DNA from: Pseudomonas sp. ICMP22404
GTDB lineage: Bacteria > Pseudomonadota > Gammaproteobacteria > Pseudomonadales > Pseudomonadaceae
Direction of reading: 5' to 3'
DNA: 64,000 nucleotides
Assembly: GCF_006227205.1 (NCBI RefSeq)
Contig: NZ_VCNG01000002.1
Span: 62,001 to 126,000 of the forward strand
The notes beneath the pieces are model-generated. The model did not search any database, was not told where the DNA came from, and worked only from the letters and a program-made list of their open reading frames with translations. Both the position numbers and the translations under genes were made by a program. This document shows, piece after piece, positions 25,855 to 34,785 of the stretch (positions are counted from its first letter, which is position 1; each line of letters opens with the position of its first letter).

Positions 25855-26967
25855 ATGCAACGCATCGACCATACCCTGCCATGGAGCCACCTCGGCACCG
25901 AACGTCGGCTCAGTGTGTTTCGTTATGGCCATGGCCCACGCAAGGTTTACATCCAGGCCAGCCTGCACGCCGATGAGTTGCCCGGCATGCGCACGGCTTG
26001 GGAGCTGAAGCAACGGCTCAACGCGCTTGAGGCCCAGGGTTTGCTCAAGGGCGTGATCGAGCTGGTGCCGGTGGCCAACCCCATCGGCCTGGATCAACAT
26101 CTGCAAAGCGCCCACATGGGGCGTTTCGAGTTGGGCAGCGGCAAGAACTTCAACCGCTCCTTCGTGGAACTCAGCGCCCCGGTGGCGCAACGTGTCGGCG
26201 ACCGATTGGGTGACGATCCGGCGGCCAATATCACCTTGATCCGCCAGACCATGCTCCAGGTCCTGGACGATTTGCCGGCACCCCCTTCGCAGCTCGAAGC
26301 CCTGCATCGTCTCCTGCTGCGCCATGCCTGCGATGCCGATATCACCCTCGACCTGCACTGCGATTTCGAGGCAGCCATTCATCTGTACGCCTTGCCGCAA
26401 CAATGGCCGCAGTGGCGCTCCCTGGCTGCACGGTTGAAAGCCGGCGTGGCGTTGCTGTGCGAGGACTCCGGCGGCAGTTCGTTCGACGAATCCTGCTCTA
26501 CCCCCTGGTTGCGCCTGGCCAGGGCTTTTCCCGAGGCGGCGATCCCGCCGGCCAACCTGGCGACCACCCTGGAACTGGGGAGCATGGGCGACACGCGGGT
26601 GCATCAGGCCCAGGCCAATTGCGAGGCCATCCTCGGGTTTCTCGCCGAGCAGGGTTTTATCGGCGGCGATTGGCCGTCGGTGCCAGCCCAATGCTGTGAA
26701 GGATTTCCTTTCGAGGGCACCGAGTACCTGTTCGCGCCGCACCATGGCGTGGTGAGTTTCCTGCGCGAGGCGGGTGAATGGGTGGAGCGGGGCGACCCCT
26801 TGTTCGAAGTGGTCGACCCGTTGGATGATCGGGTTACCACGGTACGGGCTGGCACCAGCGGCCTGCTGTTCGCCCTGGACCGTGGGCGTTATACCCAGCC
26901 CGGGATCTGGCAGGCGAAAGTGGCGGGACGTGAGCCGATACGCACCGGGAAATTGACCAACGACTGA
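25855..26967 (+). CDS. Succinylglutamate desuccinylase/aspartoacylase-family (M14-like) deacylase
   Basis: 370 residues; ATG 25855 with GGAG six bases upstream. The zinc site of the AstE/AspA branch is visible: His38 and Glu41 in SLHADELPG, the NFNR motif at 98-101, and His168 in TLDLHCD. The C-terminal third (EYLFAPHHGVVSFLREAGEW) is a biotinyl/lipoyl-like beta-barrel common in this family. It removes acyl groups from amino acids. The upstream orphan binding protein for basic amino acids, and the succinyltransferase-like pair 9 kb away, make an acylated amino acid a plausible substrate. That link is inference. Confidence 0.85.
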   Translation: MQRIDHTLPWSHLGTERRLSVFRYGHGPRKVYIQASLHADELPGMRTAWELKQRLNALEAQGLLKGVIELVPVANPIGLDQHLQSAHMGRFELGSGKNFNRSFVELSAPVAQRVGDRLGDDPAANITLIRQTMLQVLDDLPAPPSQLEALHRLLLRHACDADITLDLHCDFEAAIHLYALPQQWPQWRSLAARLKAGVALLCEDSGGSSFDESCSTPWLRLARAFPEAAIPPANLATTLELGSMGDTRVHQAQANCEAILGFLAEQGFIGGDWPSVPAQCCEGFPFEGTEYLFAPHHGVVSFLREAGEWVERGDPLFEVVDPLDDRVTTVRAGTSGLLFALDRGRYTQPGIWQAKVAGREPIRTGKLTND

Positions 26968-27030
26968 AAAGTGCTGTCTACCTCACCGTACGGCCCTTGC
27001 CATGGGCTATCGAATGATGGAGGAAGATCA

Positions 27031-27747
27031 ATGTTCAAAGCGTTCGCCCTGTTCCTGTTGCTGGTCTCGTCCGGGTTGCAGGCCCAGCCCTCGCTGCACA
27101 CGGACTTGCCACTCAGTTATCTGGCCCAGGCCGACGAGCAGGCCAGGGACCGGCCGCTGGTGATATTCCTGCATGGTTCCGGCAGCAACGAACAGGATCT
27201 GTTCGAGCTCAGGGACGAGCTGCCCCAACACTACAACTACCTCTCGGTGCGGGCGCCGAAGACCATGGAGACAGGTCATTACCAGTGGTTTGCGAAGCGG
27301 GGCGAGGGCGCCTATGACGGCGACACCTCGGACTTGAAGGCCAGCGGCCAAATGCTGCTGGATTTCATCGAAAAGGCCCGGGCCAAATACCCGACGGATG
27401 CCAGCCAGGTCTATCTGGTGGGCTTTAGCCAGGGCGCGATGATGAGCTACGAAGTCGCCCTGCGACACCCCGAAGCCGTCGGTGGTATCGCGGCGATGGG
27501 CGGGCGGGTTCTGTCCGTGCTGCAAGCCGAGCTGATCCCCGACGAATCGCGGCGGTCGCTGGCGGTGTTCATCGGCCACGGCACGGCAGACCCGATCATC
27601 CCCTACCACGATGGCACCGAAGCCGACACGTTCCTGAAGACCTTGGCCCTGGAGCCGGAGTTTCATGCCTATCCGGGTGTCGGGCATACCATCAGTGCCT
27701 TGGAAGTGCAGGACCTGCGGGCCTGGTTGGAGCGGCTCAATCCCTAG
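27031..27747 (+). CDS. Secreted alpha/beta-hydrolase (phospholipase/carboxylesterase type)
   Basis: 238 residues with a signal peptide (MFKAFALFLLLVSSGLQAQP). The alpha/beta-hydrolase catalytic triad is readable: Ser133 in LVGFSQGAMM, Asp187 in GHGTADPIIP, and His near 218 in PGVGHTIS; the oxyanion-hole motif FLHGSGSN is at 46. It belongs to the carboxylesterase/phospholipase family that also includes poly-hydroxyalkanoate-like esterases. The periplasmic substrate is unknown. AGGAAG precedes the ATG. It is followed by a REP-rich gap. Confidence 0.85.
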   Translation: MFKAFALFLLLVSSGLQAQPSLHTDLPLSYLAQADEQARDRPLVIFLHGSGSNEQDLFELRDELPQHYNYLSVRAPKTMETGHYQWFAKRGEGAYDGDTSDLKASGQMLLDFIEKARAKYPTDASQVYLVGFSQGAMMSYEVALRHPEAVGGIAAMGGRVLSVLQAELIPDESRRSLAVFIGHGTADPIIPYHDGTEADTFLKTLALEPEFHAYPGVGHTISALEVQDLRAWLERLNP

Positions 27748-27783
27748 CGGTTTCAGGTTGAACCTCTGTTGCATGGGCTGACG

Positions 27784-27809
27784 CTATCGCGAGCGGGCTC
27801 GCTCCCACA
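27784..27809. repeat. Single REP (unpaired), GCGAGCGGGCTCGCTCCCAC arm
   Basis: One right-type REP arm without an inverted partner within 40 bases on its left, close to the paired copy at 27854. Confidence 0.7.
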
Positions 27810-27853
27810 TTTGCTCCCGGGCGTTCACGCGATTTATGCCCACCGCAAAACCC

Positions 27854-27942
27854 TGTGGGAGCGAGCCTGCTCGCGATGACGTCGGCACATCCAACATCAA
27901 GGCAGGCAGACCCACCGCCTTCGCGAGCAAGCCCGCTCCCAC
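27854..27942. repeat. Paired REP (REPIN-like)
   Basis: GTGGGAGCGAGCCTGCTCGC and GCGAGCAAGCCCGCTCCCAC arms. The two arms differ by a few bases, so they have drifted from each other. Confidence 0.85.
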
Positions 27943-27990
27943 TCCTGGGTTCAGGGCCTTCGCAGGATTCATGTCACACCGAAGCCCCCC

Positions 27991-28016
27991 TGTGGGAACG
28001 GGCTCGCTCGCGAATG
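27991..28016. repeat. Single REP (unpaired)
   Basis: TGTGGGAACGGGCTCGCTCG, one left-type arm without a partner. Together with the two preceding elements it fills the 306-base gap 27748-28054, in which I see no gene. Confidence 0.7.
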
Positions 28017-28054
28017 AAGCAACGCGGTCCCTCAGGCACTCCGCGCCCAGGCCA

Positions 28055-28642
28055 TCACTTGCCGCTGGCGATCTGTTTCACCAACGCTTCATGACCGTTC
28101 TTGTCACTGGCCCGGGAGATGATCTGCACCACGGCCATGCGTGTGCCGGAGGCCCCCAGCAATGTGGTGTCGAGGGTCGGCCCGCCGCCCTGGGTGGCGC
28201 TGGTGTCGAGTTGACGCAGGCCCAGGCCACTGCCTTTGAGGGCCAGGCTTTTTTCGCTGAGGATCTTGGCATCCGGCAAGGCTTTGCTTCGCTGGGCGGC
28301 GAAGCCGGCCATGGTCGTGTCGAGAAACGCAGCATCGTCATCCTTCACCTTCGCACCATTGACGATGGTGTTTTCAGCCGTGATCACCACGGTTCTGCTG
28401 GTGGCATTGCTGTACATGGTCCCCGTCGCCCCTGCCGTGCCCTGGGCGGCATCGCCGGCAGGCAGGGCGGTCGCGGTGAAACCCTTGGGCAAGGTAAAGA
28501 CAAATTTGCCACCCAGCATCGATACTTTCTGAGCCGGCATATCGCCGGCGGCTTTAGCCGGGGCCGAATAGGCAGGCACGACAACCAGACTGGCAACGGC
28601 TGTCAGCAACAGTGCAGCAGTGTGTTTTCTCAGCAATGACAT
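28055..28642 (-). CDS. Secreted hypothetical protein
   Basis: 195 residues with a clear Sec signal peptide (LLRKHTAALLLTAVASLVVV, cleaved after YSA). The mature part opens FVFTLPKGFTATALPAG and is mixed alpha/beta with no enzyme motif I recognise. Similar periplasmic or exported proteins in pseudomonads are annotated hypothetical. It is single, with a REP-rich region downstream and another hypothetical gene upstream in the same orientation. Confidence 0.75.
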   Translation of the reverse strand: MSLLRKHTAALLLTAVASLVVVPAYSAPAKAAGDMPAQKVSMLGGKFVFTLPKGFTATALPAGDAAQGTAGATGTMYSNATSRTVVITAENTIVNGAKVKDDDAAFLDTTMAGFAAQRSKALPDAKILSEKSLALKGSGLGLRQLDTSATQGGGPTLDTTLLGASGTRMAVVQIISRASDKNGHEALVKQIASGK

Positions 28643-28732
28643 TGAAACTCTCGGCGTGGAGGGCGTGTTTGGAAACCGATCATCCCACGGGCATCGCGCC
28701 GGACTCCAGTGCTGCGAAGGCTTCCAGACGCG

Positions 28733-29017
28733 TCAGTCAGGCTCGACATCCAGCTGCAGGCTGTCATCGGCCAGGCGCTCGGCGCGCCGGACGATCCCAC
28801 TGATCCGCCGCCCCTCGGCAGTGAACACCACGATCTGGGCCTTCTCCAGATCCTCCGGCAGCGGTGGCCGGATGTGCAGCGCGAACCATGGCGGCTCACC
28901 GTCATCGAGGCGTTTGACATCGAACTGACAGTCGACGCTTTTGGTTTCCCGACCGAACAGCGTGTCGAGGCCGTAATCCAGGTGGGTGCTGTCGGCAGCG
29001 GCGGGGGAAAGGGGCAT
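28733..29017 (-). CDS. Small cytoplasmic hypothetical protein
   Basis: 94 residues from ATG 29017, which has AGGAG seven bases upstream. It has no signal peptide or membrane segment. It is acidic and beta-rich (VDCQFDVKRLDDGEPPWFAL; IVVFTAEGRRISGIVRRAE). No family recognised. A longer frame starting from TTG at 29053 is less likely. Confidence 0.7.
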   Translation of the reverse strand: MPLSPAAADSTHLDYGLDTLFGRETKSVDCQFDVKRLDDGEPPWFALHIRPPLPEDLEKAQIVVFTAEGRRISGIVRRAERLADDSLQLDVEPD

Positions 29018-29097
29018 CGGCAGTCTCCTGTTGAGCACGCGGTTGATGTTCAAGTGATTCTCGCGATGAACGAAAATTCCATCGCCAATGCCCCCGA

Positions 29098-30048
29098 TCA
29101 GAATTGATAACCTACCCCAGCATAGTACCCCCAGCCATCGGAGCGGGCGCGGAAGTTGCCATCGCCGAAGTTCAGCTCACTGCCGTCTTCCCAGTTGCCG
29201 CCGTTGTGGAAGTAACGGCCCACCAGGGTGAAGCGCAGGTGGGTGAAGGAGTACAGCAATACGTTGGTGGCAACCGTGGCGTTGGCGGTGCGCGCCGGAT
29301 TGTCCTTGTGCAGATCCGAACCGAAATCGAAGTTGGTGAAGCCGATGTAAGTCAGGGATGCACCGTTGCTGAACCGGCTGATCGGCACGATGTACTTGAG
29401 TTGGGCGCGGTAGCTATCCCAGGAATATTCATTACTGGCACCGTAGTTTTCCCATTGATACCGACCGTAGAAGTTGGCCGACAGGTTGACCCTGGAATGG
29501 GTGTCGATGTCGGTGCCCAGTCCGCTGTACAAGGTGTTACCGCGATTGGCGCTGTTGCTGCCGTGGTCGTAGATCCAGTCGAACGCCACATACCATTCCT
29601 TGAAAGGCCCGATGGCCAGGCTGCGGCCTGCCAGGTAGTCGATGGAAATGCGCGGTTCGTGCTCCATGAACAGCGGCGAGCCGTGGTCCCATGCGCCTTT
29701 GTCGTGGCTGTTGCCGATGTCGAAAATTTTCGGAATGTCGACGTAGCCGTACAGTTCGAACGGCCCCTTGCGGCCGAAATATTCATACTCCAGGTAGACA
29801 TCGTCGACCGGTTGCGGGCCGAAGCTGATGTCCTTGCTACCGATGATCGTCAGGTTCTGATTGTACCAATCCGACAGGTAGGCGCCTTTTTTTGGCGCAG
29901 TGGCTTCGGGGCTCAGGGCTTCGCCCTGGGCAGACGCCTCGGCGGGTGCGGCGTGGGTTGCAGTGCTGAGTAATCCGGTAACGGTGGTCAGTAGCAGGGA
30001 GGCGGCGAATACGCCGGGCACGGCGCGACGCCGGGAAATGAAATGCAT
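29098..30048 (-). CDS. Nucleoside-specific channel-forming outer membrane protein (Tsx/OmpK family)
   Basis: 316 residues from ATG 30048 with AAGGA upstream. The signal peptide is followed by a linker (about 33-55) and then the 12-strand barrel: WYNQNLTIIGSKDI, YLEYEYFGRKGPFELYGYVD, WYVAFDWIYDHG, and a C-terminal Phe (YYAGVGYQF) as in outer membrane barrels. The Tsx family admits nucleosides and deoxynucleosides. A perfect GCAAACGTTTGC palindrome lies 84-95 bases upstream. It is divergent from selD. Confidence 0.88.
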   Translation of the reverse strand: MHFISRRRAVPGVFAASLLLTTVTGLLSTATHAAPAEASAQGEALSPEATAPKKGAYLSDWYNQNLTIIGSKDISFGPQPVDDVYLEYEYFGRKGPFELYGYVDIPKIFDIGNSHDKGAWDHGSPLFMEHEPRISIDYLAGRSLAIGPFKEWYVAFDWIYDHGSNSANRGNTLYSGLGTDIDTHSRVNLSANFYGRYQWENYGASNEYSWDSYRAQLKYIVPISRFSNGASLTYIGFTNFDFGSDLHKDNPARTANATVATNVLLYSFTHLRFTLVGRYFHNGGNWEDGSELNFGDGNFRARSDGWGYYAGVGYQF

Positions 30049-30131
30049 GGAAAGTCCTTGTTCGTGCGGGCCGAAGCCCGTGTTCCTGGATGTAAGGAAA
30101 ATGGCCCGATCAGAAGGCCTTGATGGGGCTC

Positions 30132-30143
30132 GCAAACGTTTGC
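30132..30143. promoter_or_regulatory. LacI/PurR-type operator upstream of the Tsx-like gene
   Basis: GCAAACGTTTGC is a perfect 12-base palindrome with the central CG typical of LacI-family operators, and matches the core of PurR boxes. Its position 84-95 bases before the Tsx-like start suggests control by a nucleoside- or ribose-sensing LacI regulator not encoded in this window. Confidence 0.65.
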
Positions 30144-30241
30144 ACATCCCGTACCAGTTTTCCCTGACCATTGCGGCATGAGCACTGGAGCATCGACGTT
30201 GCTGCTAGAATCGCTCACCTTGACTGATAGGAGGTATGCCC

Positions 30242-31276
30242 ATGAGCGAGCCCATTCGCCTGACCCAGTACAGCCACGGCGCCGGTTGCGGCTGCAAGAT
30301 TTCGCCGCAAGTGCTGGAAGTGATCCTGGCCGGCAGCGGTGCGCAGAACCTCGATCCCAAGTTGTGGGTCGGCAACGCCTCCCGGGACGATGCCGCGGTG
30401 TACGCCATCGACGAAGAGCGCGGGGTGGTGTCGACCACTGACTTCTTCATGCCAATTGTCGATGATCCTTTCGATTTCGGCCGCATCGCCGCCACCAATG
30501 CCATCAGCGACATTTATGCCATGGGCGGTGATCCGCTGATGGCCATTGCGATTCTCGGCTGGCCAGTCAATGTGCTGGCCCCGGAAATCGCACGGGAAGT
30601 GATCCGTGGCGGGCGTTCAGTGTGCGACGAGGCTGGTATACCCTTGGCTGGCGGGCATTCGATCGATGCGCCTGAGCCGATTTTCGGCCTGGCTGTCACT
30701 GGACTGGTGCAAAAGCGCCACATGAAGCGCAATGACACCGCCACTGCCGGTTGCCGCCTCTACCTGACCAAACCCCTGGGCATTGGCATCCTTACCACGG
30801 CGGAGAAGAAGGGCAAATTGCGCGCCGCCGACGTTGGCCTGGCCCGGGATTGGATGTGCACCCTCAACAAGCCCGGCAGCCGCTTCGGCAAGCTCGATGG
30901 CGTGACGGCCATGACCGACGTCACCGGTTTCGGTCTGCTCGGGCATCTGGTGGAAATGGCCGATGGCAGTCAGTTGACCGCACGCATCCGCTACGATGCG
31001 GTGCCGCGCCTGCCGGGCGTCGAATACTACCTGGACCTGGGTTGCGTACCAGGCGGTACGCTACGTAACTACGACAGTTACGCCAGCAGGGTCGGCCGTG
31101 TCCAGGAGCTGCACAAGCGCGTACTTTGCGACCCGCAGACCAGCGGCGGCCTGTTGATCGCCGTGACGGCGCAAGGCGAAGGCGAGTTTCTTCAGGTGGC
31201 CGCGGAGCTGGGCTTTGCGCTGGAGCCGATTGGCGAGTTGGTCGAGCGACAGACCAACGCGGTCGAGGTGTCTTGA
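30242..31276 (+). CDS. selD: Selenide, water dikinase
   Basis: 344 residues from ATG 30242 with AGGAGG eight bases upstream. SelD makes selenophosphate from selenide and ATP. The active-site loop [12 protein letters not shown] places the catalytic Cys at 16 and Lys at 19, so this form uses cysteine and not selenocysteine. Further marks are [20 protein letters not shown] and [18 protein letters not shown]. The stop overlaps the mnmH start (TGATG), coupling selenophosphate supply to tRNA selenation. Confidence 0.96.
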   Translation: MSEPIRLTQYSHGAGCGCKISPQVLEVILAGSGAQNLDPKLWVGNASRDDAAVYAIDEERGVVSTTDFFMPIVDDPFDFGRIAATNAISDIYAMGGDPLMAIAILGWPVNVLAPEIAREVIRGGRSVCDEAGIPLAGGHSIDAPEPIFGLAVTGLVQKRHMKRNDTATAGCRLYLTKPLGIGILTTAEKKGKLRAADVGLARDWMCTLNKPGSRFGKLDGVTAMTDVTGFGLLGHLVEMADGSQLTARIRYDAVPRLPGVEYYLDLGCVPGGTLRNYDSYASRVGRVQELHKRVLCDPQTSGGLLIAVTAQGEGEFLQVAAELGFALEPIGELVERQTNAVEVS

Positions 31277-32379
31277 TGAGCAACGACATTACCGATTACC
31301 GCGACATTTTCCTCAATGACCGGCCGATGATGGACACTCGCGCGCCTGTCGAGTTTCTCAAGGGGGCCTTTCCCGGCGTGGTCAATCTGCCGCTGATGAC
31401 GGACATCGAGCGGCAGCGGGTCGGTACTTGCTACAAGCAACAGGGCCAGCAGGCGGCGATCGTCCTGGGGCATCAGCTGGTGTCCGGCGACACCAAGGCG
31501 CACCGCATCCAGGCCTGGAGCGACTTCGCCCGGGCCCATCCTGACGGAGTTCTGTATTGCTTTCGAGGCGGCCTGCGTTCGCAGATCGTCCAGCAATGGC
31601 TCAAGGACGAAGCCGGCATCGAATACCCCAGGGTTGGTGGCGGCTACAAGGCGATGCGTACGTTCCTGCTGGACACTGTCGAGCAGGCGGTCGCCCAGTG
31701 TGATTTCGTCTTGCTGGGCGGCATGACCGGCACCGGCAAGACCGAGATGCTGATCCAGCTGGGCAACGGACTGGACCTGGAAGGTCACGCCAATCACCGT
31801 GGTTCCAGCTTCGGCAAGCGGGCCACGGGGCAGCCTTCCAACATCGATTTCGAGAACCGCCTGGCCGTGGATGTGCTGAAGAAGCGCGCCGCCGGTATCG
31901 AGCATTTCGTGCTGGAAGATGAAAGCCGCATGGTCGGCAGCTGCGCCTTACCGTTGCCGTTGTACCAGCGCATGCAACAGGTCCCGATGGTCTGGCTTGA
32001 AGACAGTGTGGAGCGACGGGTCGAGCGGATTCTGCGTGATTACGTCATCAACCTGAGCGCCGAATTTGTCGCCGTATATGGCGAGGAAGGGTTCTCGCTG
32101 TTTTCCGAACGGTTGCTGGCGAGTTTGAACAACATCCACAAGCGCCTGGGGGGCGACCGTCATCGGCGCCTGATGGCAATCATGGAAGCCGCCTTGGCCG
32201 AGCAGGCCGATAGCGGGGCTGTCGACTTGCATCGTGGCTGGATCGACGGGTTGCTGCGTGAATATTACGACCCGATGTACGTGTTCCAGCGGGAAAAGAA
32301 GGGGAGTCGGATCGAGTTTGCGGGGGAGCAGGCGGCTGTGCTCGAGTATCTGCGTGAGCGCGCCGCCCGGACAGGATGA
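31276..32379 (+). CDS. mnmH: tRNA 2-selenouridine synthase (SelU/YbbB)
   Basis: 367 residues. An N-terminal rhodanese domain has Cys95 in [12 protein letters not shown], followed by a P-loop [10 protein letters not shown] at about 148-157. The enzyme replaces sulfur by selenium in the wobble 2-thiouridine of Lys, Glu and Gln tRNAs using selenophosphate from SelD. It is translationally coupled to selD. No selenoprotein gene or selA/selB is visible in the window, so tRNA modification is the role that can be supported here. Confidence 0.95.
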   Translation: MSNDITDYRDIFLNDRPMMDTRAPVEFLKGAFPGVVNLPLMTDIERQRVGTCYKQQGQQAAIVLGHQLVSGDTKAHRIQAWSDFARAHPDGVLYCFRGGLRSQIVQQWLKDEAGIEYPRVGGGYKAMRTFLLDTVEQAVAQCDFVLLGGMTGTGKTEMLIQLGNGLDLEGHANHRGSSFGKRATGQPSNIDFENRLAVDVLKKRAAGIEHFVLEDESRMVGSCALPLPLYQRMQQVPMVWLEDSVERRVERILRDYVINLSAEFVAVYGEEGFSLFSERLLASLNNIHKRLGGDRHRRLMAIMEAALAEQADSGAVDLHRGWIDGLLREYYDPMYVFQREKKGSRIEFAGEQAAVLEYLRERAARTG

Positions 32380-32391
32380 CCTCGGGACCTC

Positions 32392-32434
32392 GTGGGAACG
32401 GGTTGCCGCTATCGCGAGCAGGCTCGCTCCCACA
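32392..32434. repeat. Collapsed REP pair
   Basis: A truncated left arm (GTGGGAACGGGTTGCC) lies next to a complete right arm (GCGAGCAGGCTCGCTCCCAC), probably a REPIN with an internal deletion. Confidence 0.7.
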
Positions 32435-32478
32435 GGGAATTTGCAATGGACGACACCTCTGCGATCACCTCAGGCCCA

Positions 32479-32510
32479 TGTGGGAGCGAGCCTGCTCGCG
32501 ATAGCGGTGG
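32479..32510. repeat. Single REP (unpaired)
   Basis: TGTGGGAGCGAGCCTGCTCG arm immediately before the permease stop codon, without a right-hand partner. Confidence 0.75.
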
Positions 32511-32528
32511 ATCAGTAAATCTTGAAGC

Positions 32529-33581
32529 CTAAAGCAACACCGCTCCGATCAACCCGCAGACGATGCCGACCAACATGGTCAACAGCGCCACGGTCACCAG
32601 CACCCGGGCATCGAAATCCTTGCGCAGCATCAGCAGCGACGGCAGGCTGATGCTCGGCAGTGTCATCAGCAACGCCACGGCCGGTCCGGTGCCCATGCCC
32701 AGGGTCATCATCGTTTGAACGATAGGGATTTCCGCCGCGGTGGGAATCACGAACAGCGTGCCGACAACAGCCAGCGGTACCAGCCAGACCAGGCTGTCGG
32801 CCATGGCGCCATCGACATGGGGAAACAGCCAGACCCGCGCCGCGCCCAGGACCAGCACAGCCAACACATAGACAGGAATGGTGCTCCAGAACAATTGCCA
32901 CAAGGTCCGTCCCCAACGCGCCAGGAAAGGCTGCGCATCGACCGCGCTGGCCTCGGTCACGGCTTCGACGGCCGCCTCGGGTAACACGTCGGGCCGGGCG
33001 ATGCGCTGGGCCACCATCGACACGCCGAACACCAGCACAATGCCCGCCACCAGTCGCAGGGCGGTGAAGCCCCAGCCCAGCACGAAGCCCATGAAGACCA
33101 GGGTCGCGGGATTGAGCACCGGATTGCCGATCCAGAAGGCCAGCGCCGCGCCCACCGAGACATTCTGCCGACGCATGCCGGCCGCCACCGGCGCCGCGCA
33201 GCATGAGCACATCATGCCGGGCAGGGCGAACAGCCCGCCGCGCAGAGTCGAGGCAAAGCCGGCCTGGCCGAACAGGCGCAACAGCCAGTCACGGGGAATC
33301 AGTACCTGCAACAGGGAGCCCAGGATCACCGCCAGCACCGCCGCTTTCCAGATCGCCAGGAAATACACCTTGGCGTAGGTCAGCGCGGCCATCAGCGGCG
33401 TGGTCTGTGCATCGTTGAGGATCGAACCGCCGATGCTGTGGTTATCGGCGGCGACAAACGCCTTGAGGTAGTAGGGCGACCATTTGACGTAGTACAGGCC
33501 GACGCAAGCCACCAGCAGGAACAGGGCGGGTTTCCACCAGAACGACCAGCCCCGAACGGGAGCGGCAGGAGATAAAGACAT
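32529..33581 (-). CDS. ArsP-like permease (UPF0718/DUF318)
   Basis: 350 residues with about 8-9 membrane helices. The ArsP/UPF0718 signature is visible: GMMCSCCAAPVAAGMRRQ near 123 with a Cys-Ser-Cys-Cys motif, and WIGNPVLNPATLVFMGF near 150. Family members include the organoarsenical efflux permease ArsP, and the conserved cysteines are thought to bind the substrate. It lies convergent to selD-mnmH with REP debris between. Substrate here is unknown; a link to selenium or other thiol-reactive compounds is only suggested by the neighbourhood. Confidence 0.82.
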   Translation of the reverse strand: MSLSPAAPVRGWSFWWKPALFLLVACVGLYYVKWSPYYLKAFVAADNHSIGGSILNDAQTTPLMAALTYAKVYFLAIWKAAVLAVILGSLLQVLIPRDWLLRLFGQAGFASTLRGGLFALPGMMCSCCAAPVAAGMRRQNVSVGAALAFWIGNPVLNPATLVFMGFVLGWGFTALRLVAGIVLVFGVSMVAQRIARPDVLPEAAVEAVTEASAVDAQPFLARWGRTLWQLFWSTIPVYVLAVLVLGAARVWLFPHVDGAMADSLVWLVPLAVVGTLFVIPTAAEIPIVQTMMTLGMGTGPAVALLMTLPSISLPSLLMLRKDFDARVLVTVALLTMLVGIVCGLIGAVLL

Positions 33582-33671
33582 GGAGAAGGTCCGGGCAGTA
33601 GGGATGTAGACGCATCATACCCTGTGGCGAGGACGCTTGCTGTGGTGAGGGCGCTTGCGCCGGGCTCCGTC

Positions 33672-33774
33672 CTGTAGAAGCTGTCGAGTGCAACGAGGCT
33701 GCGATCTCTCCACTGACAATTGAGCCTCAAGCGAAAGATCAAAATCAGAAGATCGCGGCTTCGCCAGCTCCTAC
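33672..33774. repeat. Second inverted repeat family (TGTAGGAGCTG type)
   Basis: An arm CCTGTAGAAGCTGTCGAGTG with GAGGCTGCGATCT and an inverted copy ending GCGGCTTCGCCAGCTCCTAC, about 100 bases apart. This differs from the GTGGGAGCGAGC REPs and fills the gap between the permease and the phosphatase gene. Confidence 0.65.
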
Positions 33775-33786
33775 GATGCCTGCCGC

Positions 33787-34461
33787 TTACGTCGGACAGG
33801 TCTCCTGCCTGTTATCCAAGCCCTGCTTGTAGCTCTGGCTGGTGAGGCTGGCCTTGCCGTTGTGCCAGGTCAGGGTCAGTACGTACAACGAATCGAAATC
33901 CCCCGATTCCCAGTCTTGGGCAATGGTCTGCTTCTTGCCCACGGCCTCGCCAGCCACCTTGTTGATCAGTTCCGGCAGATAGCCGTGGGACCAGGCCGTG
34001 TAGATGGTGGCGTTGTGGTACTTGTCGTGCAGCAATTCGTCGGCCAGGGCGCTGGTGTCGTTGGCCGAGTACTCGATATTGACCGGCAAGCCGAGTTTGA
34101 TCGCGCTGGGGCTGATGGTCATCAGCGGGCGAATATAGCTATAGGAGTTATCCCGCTCGCCTTCCTCAACGTTGCGGGTCGGGTTGGCCGCGAATACGTA
34201 GTCGGCCTTGCCGAACTTTTGTGGCAACAGGGTGGCCAGGTCGATGGCGCGATTGAGACCCTGGCAATTGAGTTGGCCCAGGCCGCCGGCGGGTTTTTCG
34301 GCGTGGCGCAGGAACACCAGGGTCTGGATGCCGTCGACTGGCTGGGCGCGACTGACGCTGGACTCCAGTGACAACACCAGACCGCAGATCACGAGCAGCG
34401 TCGGCAGGATCAGCCATGAACGGCGTTGGAGGTGTCGGGTGAACTTCAGTGGGTTGATCAT
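33787..34461 (-). CDS. Secreted or membrane-anchored histidine phosphatase
   Basis: 224 residues. The N-terminal hydrophobic segment (WLILPTLLVICGLVLSLESS, residues 16-35) is a signal peptide or anchor. The catalytic motif is LVFLRHAEKP near 48-57, with the second histidine in AWSHGYLPEL near 158. These fit the phosphoglycerate-mutase-like histidine phosphatase fold, so the enzyme probably acts in the periplasm. The substrate is not known. It has no same-strand neighbours nearby. Confidence 0.82.
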   Translation of the reverse strand: MINPLKFTRHLQRRSWLILPTLLVICGLVLSLESSVSRAQPVDGIQTLVFLRHAEKPAGGLGQLNCQGLNRAIDLATLLPQKFGKADYVFAANPTRNVEEGERDNSYSYIRPLMTISPSAIKLGLPVNIEYSANDTSALADELLHDKYHNATIYTAWSHGYLPELINKVAGEAVGKKQTIAQDWESGDFDSLYVLTLTWHNGKASLTSQSYKQGLDNRQETCPT

Positions 34462-34785
34462 CGGATTATGTTCTTCGGCTGTCTCGAGTCAGGCTTCGAG
34501 TCAGGCTGACAAACCCTGGCACCGCGAAGCCTTGGCTTCGGATGTTTTCCTTGTCGTTACGCCGCTTCGATTCCTCGGGGCATTGCTCTGAGTCTCCTGA
34601 AGCCCTTTGGTTCGATCCTGCCACGGCTCTCTTCCATGAGATGGCATGAACATTAACGACAGGATGTTGCGAAATTAATAACGGCCTGCGTGAATTCTGT
34701 GACCGTCAGGAGGGTGGCATTTCCTGATGCCATCCACCCGATCCTGAATTATGCTCCAGCATTTCCCTTCCGCCATGGAGCTCCC
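34462..34785. other. Intergenic region without a gene
   Basis: 324 bases between two divergent genes. A 12-base unit TCGAGTCAGGCT is duplicated in tandem at 34484-34507. Apart from promoter-like AT-rich patches near 34640-34690, I see nothing else. Confidence 0.6.

Noticed and set aside
34484..34507. Tandem duplication of TCGAGTCAGGCT
   Set aside because: Only two copies in a gene-free gap; most likely a chance slippage duplication.
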